Assembly: GCA_903913345.1 (NCBI GenBank)
Contig: CAIWLA010000724.1
Span: 1-6,000, forward strand
Origin: an uncultured Magnetococcales bacterium
GTDB taxonomy: Bacteria > Pseudomonadota > Magnetococcia > Magnetococcales > Magnetaquicoccaceae
Reading direction: 5' to 3'
DNA: 6,000 bases
Shown here in pieces: positions 1 through 6,000 of the stretch (the stretch's first letter is position 1; the number at the start of each line of letters is the position of its first letter). A model generated the notes under the pieces. It searched no databases. It saw only the letters and a list, made by a program, of their open reading frames with translations, and was not told the DNA's origin. The translations under genes were made by a program, and so were the position numbers.

Positions 1-389
1 CAGTCCGCTGTTCGGCAGGAGAGACGAAATCGGGGGCAATGAAGTTGCTCCAAACGCCCAATGATCTCATCCAGGACATCGGAACCATTGGTCTGTCCCG
101 CCCGTTTTTCGTCCAATCCGTCCAGGTAGAGCGTTTTGCCTTCAAGCTCACCATGATGGCTTTTGCGAAGAAATGCACGCACGGTCAGATAGATCGAGTT
201 TGCCTCTTCCATGGCGGCTTGTTTGAAACTGGTAGTTTTGCCCATGCCTGGTTCAGCCAGGACCACTACCGCCGATTCAGAAAAGAATGTGGACAGTGGG
301 GATTGTTCTTTTTGATGTTCTTGCCCGCTATCGAGCCTGGAAAACAGGCGGGGAACGATCAATGGGCTGGAAATAGCTCGTGAATCCAT
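1..389 (-). CDS. NACHT/STAND-like P-loop ATPase, N-terminal part (runs off left edge)
   Basis: This open frame encodes 129 N-terminal residues and is cut by the window edge. The ATG at 389-387 follows a good Shine-Dalgarno (GGTGGAG, 4 bases upstream). After about 40 residues without a recognisable domain comes a Walker A motif (AEPGMGKTT, residues 45-53, with Ala in place of the usual first Gly). A Walker B follows (LYLDGLDE, residues 87-94, D90 and D93-E94). A likely sensor-1 strand (RFRLSCRTAD, about 120-129) ends the visible part. The LDGLDE form of Walker B and the later S-x-R strand are typical of NACHT/STAND NTPases, which in bacteria often act as phage sensors carrying C-terminal repeat domains. 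The C-terminal part lies outside the window, so size, sensor and effector are unknown. It lies downstream of the regulator gene on the same strand, 195 bp away, and may be a separate defence gene. The NTPase call is firm; the NACHT assignment is inference. Confidence 0.72.
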   Translation of the reverse strand, partial: MDSRAISSPLIVPRLFSRLDSGQEHQKEQSPLSTFFSESAVVVLAEPGMGKTTSFKQAAMEEANSIYLTVRAFLRKSHHGELEGKTLYLDGLDEKRAGQTNGSDVLDEIIGRLEQLHCPRFRLSCRTAD

Positions 390-494
390 ACTCTCCACCT
401 TTATGGAGCAATCGAAAAGATGTTCAAAACAGAGTTCCTTCCTTCGAAAGCCATCTCAGGCCATGGCCCCTTGTCCCGAATACGCACAAATTTC

Positions 495-523
495 CATATA
501 ACCAAGATGCTATCAAATGTTTC
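495..523 (-). promoter_or_regulatory. Weak candidate promoter for the NACHT-like gene
   Basis: On the minus strand a -35-like GAAACA (523-518) is followed after 17 bases by a -10-like TATATG (500-495). This is about 100 bp upstream of the ATPase start and in the only gap that could hold its promoter. Matches to consensus are poor (3/6 and 4/6), so this is a suggestion only; the gene could instead be read through from the regulator gene. No clear rho-independent terminator is visible in the 390-584 gap. Confidence 0.15.
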
Positions 524-584
524 TGTTGTTGCACGGTAGTGTTTACTGGAGGATTTTCCAAAATGCGAATCGCTTCCGCCAAGT

Positions 585-995
585 TTAAGTATCGACAGAG
601 CATGACACCAGATTTTCTGAAAGTTGGCTGGACGTCTTTCTGGACATCGACTTGATGGATTCCGCTGCATCCATGAGACGAACCATCTCATCATGGGTGA
701 AGGCGTTGTCCTTCAGGTAGCGGACCAAATAGGTTGCCTCTGGCTGATCATGGAGAAAATCAGCTACCTCTGGGTCTGTAGACGAGGAGAGGCGAAACAG
801 AACGTCTGGGTCCGCAGCCAGTAATTTTGCCAACGCTTTGATCAGGTCAGGCCGGGGCGGACGTTCCTTGCCGCGTTCGATGCGGCTGAGGTACGTCGGA
901 GAAATACCGATTTTCCCGGCTGTTTCTCGCAAGCCAAGATTCTGAGCGGTCCGTAATTCTCGGAGGATTTCGCCAAAATTTTTCATGCGGAACAT
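585..995 (-). CDS. mad1: XRE-family helix-turn-helix regulator, MAD1-like
   Basis: A 136-residue protein, probably the DNA-binding regulator of the divergent defence operon. An XRE/Cro-type helix-turn-helix spans roughly residues 7-62. Its core (RETAGKIGISPTYLSRIERG, residues 23-42) has the classic S-x-x-Y-L-S-R-I-E-R-G recognition-helix pattern. The C-terminal half (about 63-115) is helical and acidic, like other XRE regulators near restriction-modification systems. The frame stays open upstream to 1286, but the start at 995 is chosen because GGAG (1003-1000) lies 4 bases before it. An in-frame ATG at 986 (133 residues) is the alternative, with that site 13 bases away. A palindrome lies 13 bp beyond the 995 start, suggesting autoregulation. 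It is divergent from the methyltransferase. The HTH call is very secure; the MAD1 name rests on gene order. Confidence 0.88.
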   Translation of the reverse strand: MFRMKNFGEILRELRTAQNLGLRETAGKIGISPTYLSRIERGKERPPRPDLIKALAKLLAADPDVLFRLSSSTDPEVADFLHDQPEATYLVRYLKDNAFTHDEMVRLMDAAESIKSMSRKTSSQLSENLVSCSVDT

Positions 996-999
996 ACTA

Positions 1000-1003
1000 C
1001 TCC
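1000..1003 (-). promoter_or_regulatory. Ribosome binding site deciding the regulator start
   Basis: Read on the minus strand, GGAG sits 4 bases before the ATG at 995-993 and 13 bases before the next in-frame ATG at 986-984. The spacing favours the longer start (MFRMKNF) over the shorter one (MKNF), although 4 bases is on the short side. Confidence 0.5.
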
Positions 1004-1007
1004 ATTG

Positions 1008-1029
1008 TTTAGTGTTACGCAACACAAAA
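1008..1029. promoter_or_regulatory. 22-bp imperfect palindrome, likely operator for the XRE regulator
   Basis: The arms GTGTT (1012-1016) and AACAC (1021-1025) flank ACGC. Outside one mismatched pair (1011/1026) the symmetry continues as TTT (1008-1010) and AAA (1027-1029). The element sits 13 bp upstream of the regulator start and about 205 bp from the methyltransferase start. A dyad of this size immediately before a divergently transcribed XRE gene is the usual form of an autoregulatory operator. In the regulator transcript it could alternatively fold as a small hairpin with a 4-base loop. The dyad is seen directly; operator function is inferred. Confidence 0.5.
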
Positions 1030-1116
1030 AAAGAGGGTGGCTTCTGGAAGAAGATCATGATAGTCTCTACGAGGCTCTTCTGGGGACGTGAACGGGTTCT
1101 GGATGATGGCATGGGT

Positions 1117-1138
1117 GTGTTGGATTGCTGGGGAACAC
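1117..1138. promoter_or_regulatory. Second GTGTT...AACAC dyad in the divergent control region
   Basis: GTGTT at 1117-1121 and AACAC at 1134-1138 repeat the two arms of the 1008-1029 palindrome in the same orientation, but are 12 bases apart instead of 4. The site lies about 95 bp upstream of the methyltransferase start. It could be a lower-affinity or differently spaced binding site for the same regulator, or chance, since only five bases per arm match. Confidence 0.2.
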
Positions 1139-1174
1139 GTCGCATGACAAAACAGCCGCAGAAACAGGTGGTGC

Positions 1175-1202
1175 TCGATGCGTGGAAGGGTGGGGATACA
1201 AT
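1175..1202 (+). promoter_or_regulatory. Candidate promoter of the methyltransferase operon
   Basis: TACAAT (1197-1202) matches 5 of 6 bases of the sigma-70 -10 consensus. TCGATG (1175-1180), 16 bases upstream, is a poor -35 (3/6). It would place transcription start near 1209, giving a leader of about 25 bases that still carries the Shine-Dalgarno AAGGGAG (1220-1226), 7 bases before the ATG at 1234. A weak -35 would fit a promoter that depends on an activator or on relief of repression. The rest of the 996-1233 gap contains no credible gene. Confidence 0.25.
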
Positions 1203-1233
1203 GAGCGGGTTTACCCGATAAGGGAGTCTGTGT

Positions 1234-3240
1234 ATGACCAGAAAGACGCCAGAAGATACGTTGGATGCCATTGCAAGCGGTTTCACCCTGGACTATGTCT
1301 CGAACAAGCCGGTCAAGGAGACGCCGAAGGAGCTGGTTCGTCAGCGTGTGGCACGGGCATTTATCCACGAGTATGGATTTTCTCCTGACGATATGGAGAT
1401 CGACTTCGCCATTGGGGGTCGCAAGAAGGTCGATATCGCCATTTTTCACCACGATCAGCCACACCATGCAGAAAACCTGGGACGGGTCGTATTGTGTCGT
1501 CCTGAGCCCCAAACAGGTCGAAATGCTGCCAGGATCCGCGATGTCGAACAGGCGGCTTCCGATCTGGAACCTCTCGAAAGTATCATGCAGGAGGTTCCCT
1601 CTGTCCGCTATGGGCTTTGGACCAATGGCCTTGATTTTTTCTTCCTGGAAAAAAACAAGAGCAGCCGGTTTGAAGTGCGCCTGGACCCCATGGGTGATTG
1701 GCCCATGGCCGAGGAGTCCCTGGGTACGCGAGACCTGCTGTCTGATGCGCATACCCGTGTGGCGGATGGCGAGATGCTCAAGATCACGTTTCGCCGTTGC
1801 CACAACTACATCCATGGCAACGAGGGGATGCCCAAGGATGCCGCCTTCTGGCAATTTCTTTACCTGATTTTTTGTAAAATGCATGATGAAAATCTCCGTA
1901 CCGAACAGCGGCAGGCATGGCAACGCCGTTTCTGGGCCGGACCGAAAGAGCAATTTGAGGAAAAGGGACGCAAAGAGATTCGGAAAAGGATCGAGAGTTT
2001 GTTCGACGAGGTCAAAAAAAGGTACAGCAACATCTTCCGGGGTAACGAAGAGTTTACTTTATCAGACCGCGCCCTCTCCTTTATCGTTTCAGAATTGGCC
2101 AAATATGATTTTACCCGCACGGATGTGGATGCGAAGGGGATGGCCTACCAGGAAATTGTGGGTACCAACCTGCGGGGGGATCGGGGGCAGTATTTTACGC
2201 CGCGCCGCGTCGTCAATCTGGTGGTTGAGATGCTCGATCCCAAAGAAGGCGAACGGGTTCTCGACCCGGCGTGCGGAACCGGTGGCTTTCTGGTGGCGAC
2301 ATTGGGCTACATGCTTAAAAAATTTCGTCGCGAGCAGCAGATCATTGCAGGTCAGGAAGACACGGCAGAGTTTCTGAATGTCCATGAACAGTTGAGGGAC
2401 TACGCCAGTAAAATGGTGTTCGGTGCTGATTTTGATCCCTTCCTGATCCGAGCTTCCCAGATGAACATGGTGATGGCCGGGGATGGCCGGGGGCATCTCT
2501 ATCACATCAACTCGTTGGAGTTCCCAATTGGCCATTTGCCGCAGTTGGATGACGCAAAACGGGACATTCCTTTTGGCAGCATTGATGTGTTGATGACCAA
2601 TCCCCCCTTCGGTTCTGACATCCCCATTACCGACAAGAACATCCTGCAACACTATGAACTGGCTCATCGCTGGGAACGGGATGGAGAGGGCGGATTTCGC
2701 AATACCGGGACGATACAGGGCAACGTCTCCCCGGAAACCCTGTTTATCGAACGCTGTCTCAAGTGGATCAAGCCGGGCACCGGACGCATGGGGATCGTTT
2801 TGCCCGATGGCATTCTGGGCAACCCGGCGGCAGAATATATTCGGTGGTGGATCATGCGGGAAGCGCAAGTTTTGGCCTCTATAGATCTGCCAGTGGAGGC
2901 GTTTATCGCCGAGGCCAATGTCAACATCCTGACCAGTCTGCTGTTTCTGAGGCGCAAGAGTGCGCAGGAAAAGAAGGCTGAGGCATTGGGCGGAGCGGAG
3001 GAATATCCGGTCTTCATGGCCGTCGTTGAAAAGGTGGGATACGATCGGCGCGGCAACCGCCTTTACAAGCGTACACCCGATGGCGAGGAGATCATCCAGG
3101 CCCGCGAGCATGTGGAGCGCATCCGCATTGGTGGACGTATGGTGGAACGGAAACTGAGCAGGAATGAAAAGGTGGATGACAACGACCTGCCCGTGGTTGC
3201 GGAGAAGTATCGTGCATTTCTCAAGGAGCAGGACGGATGA
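1234..3240 (+). CDS. mad2: Type I-like N6-adenine DNA methyltransferase (HsdM family), MAD2-like
   Basis: A 668-residue protein that would transfer a methyl group from S-adenosylmethionine to adenine N6 in DNA. Residues about 30-185 resemble the HsdR N-terminal type of nuclease-fold domain: GRKKVDIAIF (62-71) carries the usual Asp (D67), but where E-C-K is expected the sequence reads L-C-R (87-89), so this part is probably not a nuclease. Residues about 200-300 are the helical HsdM N-terminal region. The methyltransferase core follows: GQYFTPRRVV (318-327), SAM-binding motif I DPACGTGGFL (344-353), catalytic motif IV NPPFG (456-460), and a target-handling region up to about 575. The start has a good Shine-Dalgarno 7 bases upstream. 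It overlaps the ATPase gene by 4 bases. Target specificity should come from the HsdS-like subunit three genes on. Methyltransferase identity is certain; the MAD2 name rests on the extra N-terminal domain and gene order. Confidence 0.93.
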   Translation: MTRKTPEDTLDAIASGFTLDYVSNKPVKETPKELVRQRVARAFIHEYGFSPDDMEIDFAIGGRKKVDIAIFHHDQPHHAENLGRVVLCRPEPQTGRNAARIRDVEQAASDLEPLESIMQEVPSVRYGLWTNGLDFFFLEKNKSSRFEVRLDPMGDWPMAEESLGTRDLLSDAHTRVADGEMLKITFRRCHNYIHGNEGMPKDAAFWQFLYLIFCKMHDENLRTEQRQAWQRRFWAGPKEQFEEKGRKEIRKRIESLFDEVKKRYSNIFRGNEEFTLSDRALSFIVSELAKYDFTRTDVDAKGMAYQEIVGTNLRGDRGQYFTPRRVVNLVVEMLDPKEGERVLDPACGTGGFLVATLGYMLKKFRREQQIIAGQEDTAEFLNVHEQLRDYASKMVFGADFDPFLIRASQMNMVMAGDGRGHLYHINSLEFPIGHLPQLDDAKRDIPFGSIDVLMTNPPFGSDIPITDKNILQHYELAHRWERDGEGGFRNTGTIQGNVSPETLFIERCLKWIKPGTGRMGIVLPDGILGNPAAEYIRWWIMREAQVLASIDLPVEAFIAEANVNILTSLLFLRRKSAQEKKAEALGGAEEYPVFMAVVEKVGYDRRGNRLYKRTPDGEEIIQAREHVERIRIGGRMVERKLSRNEKVDDNDLPVVAEKYRAFLKEQDG

Positions 3241-4517
3241 TCACCCGCATTGAGGCCACGCGCTACCGCTGTCTGGAGCGGGTTGATGTGGATTTGCCAT
3301 CCTTGGGCGTGTTGGTGGGTGCCAATGGGGCGGGGAAGAGTACTTTTCTTGATATACTGGGTTTGCTCGGCGATTGTCTGCGACAGAGAGATGTTTCCAA
3401 GGCATTTATTACCCGGCAGGATGATCGCGCTCCCAGATGTTCGGACCTGCGTGAATTGATCTTTTGTGGGCAAGGACATGATTTCATCCTCTCCATCGAG
3501 GCGCGCTTGCCGGATGCAGTGATTCGGCAATTGCTCCCTTCCCAGGGCAAGTCTATCCAAAACGATCCAAAACGGTGGTTGACCGCGATTCGTTATGAAA
3601 TCCGTTTGGAACTGCACGAGGAACGGTCGCTTGTCGTTCGGAATGAATATCTTTTTCTGTTTTCCGAGATGTCCACTCCTCTGCGAGGAGCCGTGCGACT
3701 GCCTGGGGAGGTATCACACAGGAATGAATGGCGATTCATCATCCGGCGAGAGGATGGTTGTGACGCCGAATTTCGTGCCGAGACTCAGAAAAGTGGACGG
3801 GCTAGACCAGTCCATGTGGATGAAACCATGCTTGCCCTGCCGCGTGTGCAGTTTGAATCCAGAGAGGATTTCCCGGCGGCCTCCTGGTTGTTGGATCTGC
3901 TGATGGAAGGCACGCTGCTGTATCATCCGAACCTTGAGCGGCTTAAACAGGCTAGTCCCCCCGGATTATCCACCAAGTTGATGCCGGATGCCGCCAACTT
4001 GCCCTGGTTGGCCATGGCTTTGCAGAAAGACGATGAGTCTCGTTATGCCCTATGGGTCGAGCATGTCCGCACGGCTTTGCCGCAAATCAGGGAGATCCTG
4101 GTCCGGGAGCGTGAGGAGGATCATCACGCCTATTTTGTCATCACCTATACTGGCGGTCATAAAGTGACTTCATCCGGCCTGTCGGAAGGCACCTTGCAGA
4201 TTCTTGCCCATACCATTCTGCCCTATCTGAACAATCTCCCTGCCATCATCCTGACCGAAGAACCCGAAAACGGGATTCATCCACGTGCCATTGAAGCGGT
4301 GCTCCAATCCCTCTCCTCGGTTTATGACGCCCAGGTGCTGGTCAGCTCCCATTCACCCGTGGTACTGGCCCACTGCAAGCTGGACCAGATTTTATGCTCC
4401 CGTCTGGAAGAGAATGGGGCAGCGACCATTATAACCGGGAACAAACATCCACGATTGGCCCAGTGGCATGGCCAAGTGGACCTGGGTGCCCTCTTTGCGG
4501 CAGGAGTGCTGGGATGA
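3237..4517 (+). CDS. mad3: AAA family ATPase with ABC-type motifs (AAA_21/OLD-like), MAD3-like
   Basis: A 426-residue ATPase of the SMC/RecF/OLD-like class. It has Walker A GANGAGKST (residues 28-36), an ABC signature-like SSGLSEGTLQIL (312-323), Walker B AIILTEEPENGIHP (336-349, with two Glu and no Asp at the hydrolysis site) and an H-loop SSHSP (370-374). The stretch between Walker A and the signature (about 275 residues) contains no long coiled coil, so it is a compact AAA_21-type protein, not an SMC. No C-terminal TOPRIM domain is fused; instead the next gene encodes a separate protein with TOPRIM-like motifs, and the two probably form a complex. The ATG overlaps the methyltransferase stop (ATGA), with AAGGAG 8 bases upstream, and the gene ends in another ATGA overlap. 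ATPase class is certain; substrate and trigger are unknown. Confidence 0.9.
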   Translation: MITRIEATRYRCLERVDVDLPSLGVLVGANGAGKSTFLDILGLLGDCLRQRDVSKAFITRQDDRAPRCSDLRELIFCGQGHDFILSIEARLPDAVIRQLLPSQGKSIQNDPKRWLTAIRYEIRLELHEERSLVVRNEYLFLFSEMSTPLRGAVRLPGEVSHRNEWRFIIRREDGCDAEFRAETQKSGRARPVHVDETMLALPRVQFESREDFPAASWLLDLLMEGTLLYHPNLERLKQASPPGLSTKLMPDAANLPWLAMALQKDDESRYALWVEHVRTALPQIREILVREREEDHHAYFVITYTGGHKVTSSGLSEGTLQILAHTILPYLNNLPAIILTEEPENGIHPRAIEAVLQSLSSVYDAQVLVSSHSPVVLAHCKLDQILCSRLEENGAATIITGNKHPRLAQWHGQVDLGALFAAGVLG

Positions 4518-5152
4518 GGGATTGCGTGTTTCTTTTGGCGGACAGCAACATGAAGGGAGCCTTTGAAGGTTTCTTGTCCAGGGAGGTTTTTCATCGCGGT
4601 ATCGGTTGCGGTCCGTTCCAGTTTGACGCCAACGAGGACCTGGTGGTCGCCTCTGGAGACAACGATCCTGGGCTTTTCACCAGGGGACATGAACTGTTGC
4701 GTCCCTATCAAAACACCCACCAGCACGCGATAATGGTATTGGATACCGCCTGGGATGGATCTCCCGGAGCAGAACGAATCAGGGACAAGGTATCCGCCAA
4801 TATGCTGGAGTCCGGTTGGGAGCGAGATCGATTTCATGTGGTGGTCATTGATCCAGAACTTGAGGTTTGGATCTGGCAACAGAATCCCCATGTGGCCACG
4901 GCACTGGGATTTGAGAGTGTTGACGGCCTGATGGCAGACACTCTGCTGGTCGATGCCTGGATACGGGGTCAAGCCAAGCCCAAAGATCCGAAGGAAACCT
5001 TGGAAGCCATTCTCAAGAAAAAACGCATTCCACGCTCTTCCGCGATTTACAAAGGGATTACCAGCAAGGTTTCGGTGCGCCAGTGTCAGGATTCGGCGTT
5101 TCTGACCATGCTGGAAACGTTACGCGGGTGGTTCCCGGAGGTGACACTATGA
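4514..5152 (+). CDS. mad4: MAD4-like protein with DUF4276/TOPRIM-like motifs
   Basis: A 212-residue protein that I place by context and a few motifs only. The N-terminal strand CVFLLADSNMK (residues 4-14) sits where TOPRIM-like proteins have their first acidic residue (here D10). A hydrophobic strand ending in LDTAWD (76-81) supplies D77 and D81. The segment VVIDPELEVWIW (110-121), with D113, E115 and E117, resembles the P-E-x-E-x-W motif of DUF4276/DUF4435-type proteins that accompany AAA_21 ATPases. The C-terminal part (about 155-212) is basic, then helical. The frame is open further upstream, but the start at 4514 is chosen for its ATGA overlap with the ATPase gene and CAGGAG 7 bases before it. 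It is likely the effector or nuclease-like partner of that ATPase. The conventional N-terminal Glu of TOPRIM is not obvious, so catalysis is uncertain. Confidence 0.75.
   Translation: MRDCVFLLADSNMKGAFEGFLSREVFHRGIGCGPFQFDANEDLVVASGDNDPGLFTRGHELLRPYQNTHQHAIMVLDTAWDGSPGAERIRDKVSANMLESGWERDRFHVVVIDPELEVWIWQQNPHVATALGFESVDGLMADTLLVDAWIRGQAKPKDPKETLEAILKKKRIPRSSAIYKGITSKVSVRQCQDSAFLTMLETLRGWFPEVTL
5137..5144 (+). promoter_or_regulatory. Strong ribosome binding site for the specificity subunit
   Basis: GGAGGTGA is a full 8-base match to the anti-Shine-Dalgarno sequence, lying 4 bases before the ATG at 5149 and inside the end of the preceding gene. It is the strongest site in the operon and supports the start, which overlaps the upstream stop as ATGA. 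Confidence 0.6.
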
Positions 5153-6000
5153 TTGTTAAAACCATTCCAAGCTCATGGTTAATCGAAGAGGAACATCGCC
5201 TGGATTGTGGCCCTTTCGTTAAAGGCAGCATTGAAGCGAAAAAAGTTATTGATGGAATGCGCTGTAAAAAAGATCGACTTGTCGATCTAACAAAAGGTGG
5301 GCTGGCTGGGATGTATCATGTTGGCCAAGATAAGATTGCATGGGTTGATGATTTCGAGCATGGTATGCCATTTTTGCGAAGTTCGGACATTCTTAAGGCA
5401 GATTTGTCAGATCAACCGTTTATTTCGAGAAAGCAGGTTCGTAATAATTATCTATTTCAATGCTCTGCTGGCACCACCTTAATTACCCGTTCTGGTTCTA
5501 TTGGGAGGATGGTTTTTGCCCGGAAAGAAATGGAAGATATGGCCATTTCTCAAGACGTATTGAAAGTTGTACCGGATGAAAAGAAAGTTATATCAGGCTA
5601 TCTGTATGCTTTCTTAAGTAGCAAGTATGGTGTTCCAATTGTAACTGGTGGGACGTTTGGATCGATTATTGTTCATATCGAGGCAGGCAATATCGCCAAC
5701 CTACCCGTGCCGCGTCTGGGCGAGGTGGAGGAGCAGGCCCATGCTTTGGTTCAAGGGGCGGCGGATTTGCGGAGTGATGGGGCAAGACTTGTTAACGATA
5801 CCACAAATCAATTGGCTGCCGAGCTAAATTTGCCCGAACTTCCAAAAAATTGTTTCTCACGTTTCGGAGTCTCAACCGTCTCGTCTGGTTATCTTCGGTC
5901 TCGATTGGATGCAACTTTTCATAGTACCTTTGCCTTGCAGGTTGAACAATCAATTCGTCAAGGAAAATATCAATCAGAAAAATTATCAGAAATTACAAGA
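5149..6000 (+). CDS. mad5: Type I-like DNA specificity subunit (HsdS), MAD5-like, 3' end beyond window
   Basis: An open frame of 284 codons running off the right edge, with no stop in the window. The first target-recognition domain spans about residues 40-190. It shows hallmark HsdS patterns: LITRSGSIGR (111-120), AISQDVLKV (132-140), then a helix and GGTFGSIIVHI (167-177) ending in IANLPVPRL (182-190). A helical connector (about 190-225) follows, and a second recognition domain appears to begin near YLRSRLDATF (249-258). HsdS subunits normally have two such domains of about 150-180 residues plus conserved helices, so roughly a third or more of the gene is missing. Its job would be to give the methyltransferase a bipartite DNA target. 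It starts in an ATGA overlap with the preceding gene. The recognition domains are AT-rich while the connector is GC-rich, as expected from domain swapping. Confidence 0.9.
   Translation, partial: MIVKTIPSSWLIEEEHRLDCGPFVKGSIEAKKVIDGMRCKKDRLVDLTKGGLAGMYHVGQDKIAWVDDFEHGMPFLRSSDILKADLSDQPFISRKQVRNNYLFQCSAGTTLITRSGSIGRMVFARKEMEDMAISQDVLKVVPDEKKVISGYLYAFLSSKYGVPIVTGGTFGSIIVHIEAGNIANLPVPRLGEVEEQAHALVQGAADLRSDGARLVNDTTNQLAAELNLPELPKNCFSRFGVSTVSSGYLRSRLDATFHSTFALQVEQSIRQGKYQSEKLSEITR

Noticed and set aside
459..468. Perfect 10-bp palindrome GGCCATGGCC in the 390-584 gap
   Set aside because: It is short, isolated, has no T-run on either side and is not placed like an operator or terminator; likely chance or just a restriction-site-like sequence.
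563..655. Plus-strand 30-codon frame preceded by GGAGG (548-552)
   Set aside because: It is antisense to the regulator's 3' end, the spacing to the ATG is long (10 bases), and the peptide has no recognisable feature; probably chance.
401..694. Minus-strand open frame of 97 codons overlapping the 3' end of the regulator and ending 11 bases before the ATPase start
   Set aside because: It overlaps the secure regulator gene in another frame, has no recognisable domain, and has no convincing start within the unoccupied 401-584 part. A frameshifted tail of the regulator was considered, but the regulator already has a normal family length.
1041..1053. Small inverted repeat CTTCT-GGA-AGAAG in the divergent region
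   Set aside because: A five-base stem, mostly A-T pairs, with a three-base loop is too weak for a terminator, and it is not related to the GTGTT/AACAC dyads.
1015..1953. Long minus-strand open frame (312 codons) across the 5' part of the methyltransferase
   Set aside because: It is antisense to a gene with clear catalytic motifs and has no recognisable domain; the same holds for the antisense frames at 2089-3111 and 4322-4972.
1..6000. CRISPR arrays, tRNA/rRNA genes, insertion sequences, attachment sites
   Set aside because: No regularly spaced repeats, cloverleaf-like segments, transposase motifs or flanking inverted repeats were seen by eye.

Overview
The window looks like part of a bacterial anti-phage defence island. 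It holds most of a type I-like methyltransferase defence operon whose gene order and domains match the first five genes of MADS (methylation-associated defence system, mad1 to mad8 in Pseudomonas). Beside it, on the other strand, is the start of a NACHT/STAND-like ATPase gene. The DNA is of moderate GC (mid-50s % by eye in the core genes), with Shine-Dalgarno sites and ATGA gene overlaps, which suits a Gram-negative bacterium, probably a proteobacterium. There is no RNA gene or housekeeping gene to fix the taxon.

Layout. Bases 1-389 (minus strand) are the 5' part of an ATPase gene running off the left edge. Bases 390-584 are a gap with no convincing gene. Bases 585-995 (minus) encode a 136-residue XRE-type helix-turn-helix regulator (MAD1-like). 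Bases 996-1233 are a divergent control region with a 22-bp imperfect palindrome just upstream of the regulator. Then four plus-strand genes follow: N6-adenine DNA methyltransferase (1234-3240, MAD2-like), AAA ATPase with ABC-type motifs (3237-4517, MAD3-like), a 212-residue protein with DUF4276/TOPRIM-like motifs (4514-5152, MAD4-like), and an HsdS-type specificity subunit (5149 to beyond 6000, MAD5-like). Each of the three junctions is a 4-base ATGA overlap, so these genes are almost certainly one transcript and translationally coupled.

How the genes may work together (inference). The methyltransferase and the specificity subunit would mark host DNA at a bipartite target. The ATPase and its TOPRIM-like partner look like a sensor-effector pair of the kind seen in OLD-family and PARIS systems, and could act on unmodified or otherwise recognised foreign DNA. 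The divergent regulator probably controls the operon through the palindrome. No HsdR translocase/nuclease is visible; in MADS the next genes are expected to be a Ser/Thr protein kinase and further proteins (mad6 to mad8), which would lie to the right of this window. The system is therefore probably not wholly undescribed, but the degenerate nuclease-like N-terminus of the methyltransferase, the ATPase/TOPRIM-like pair and the adjacent NACHT-like gene deserve a closer look. Family names come from motif recognition and memory; no database search was run.
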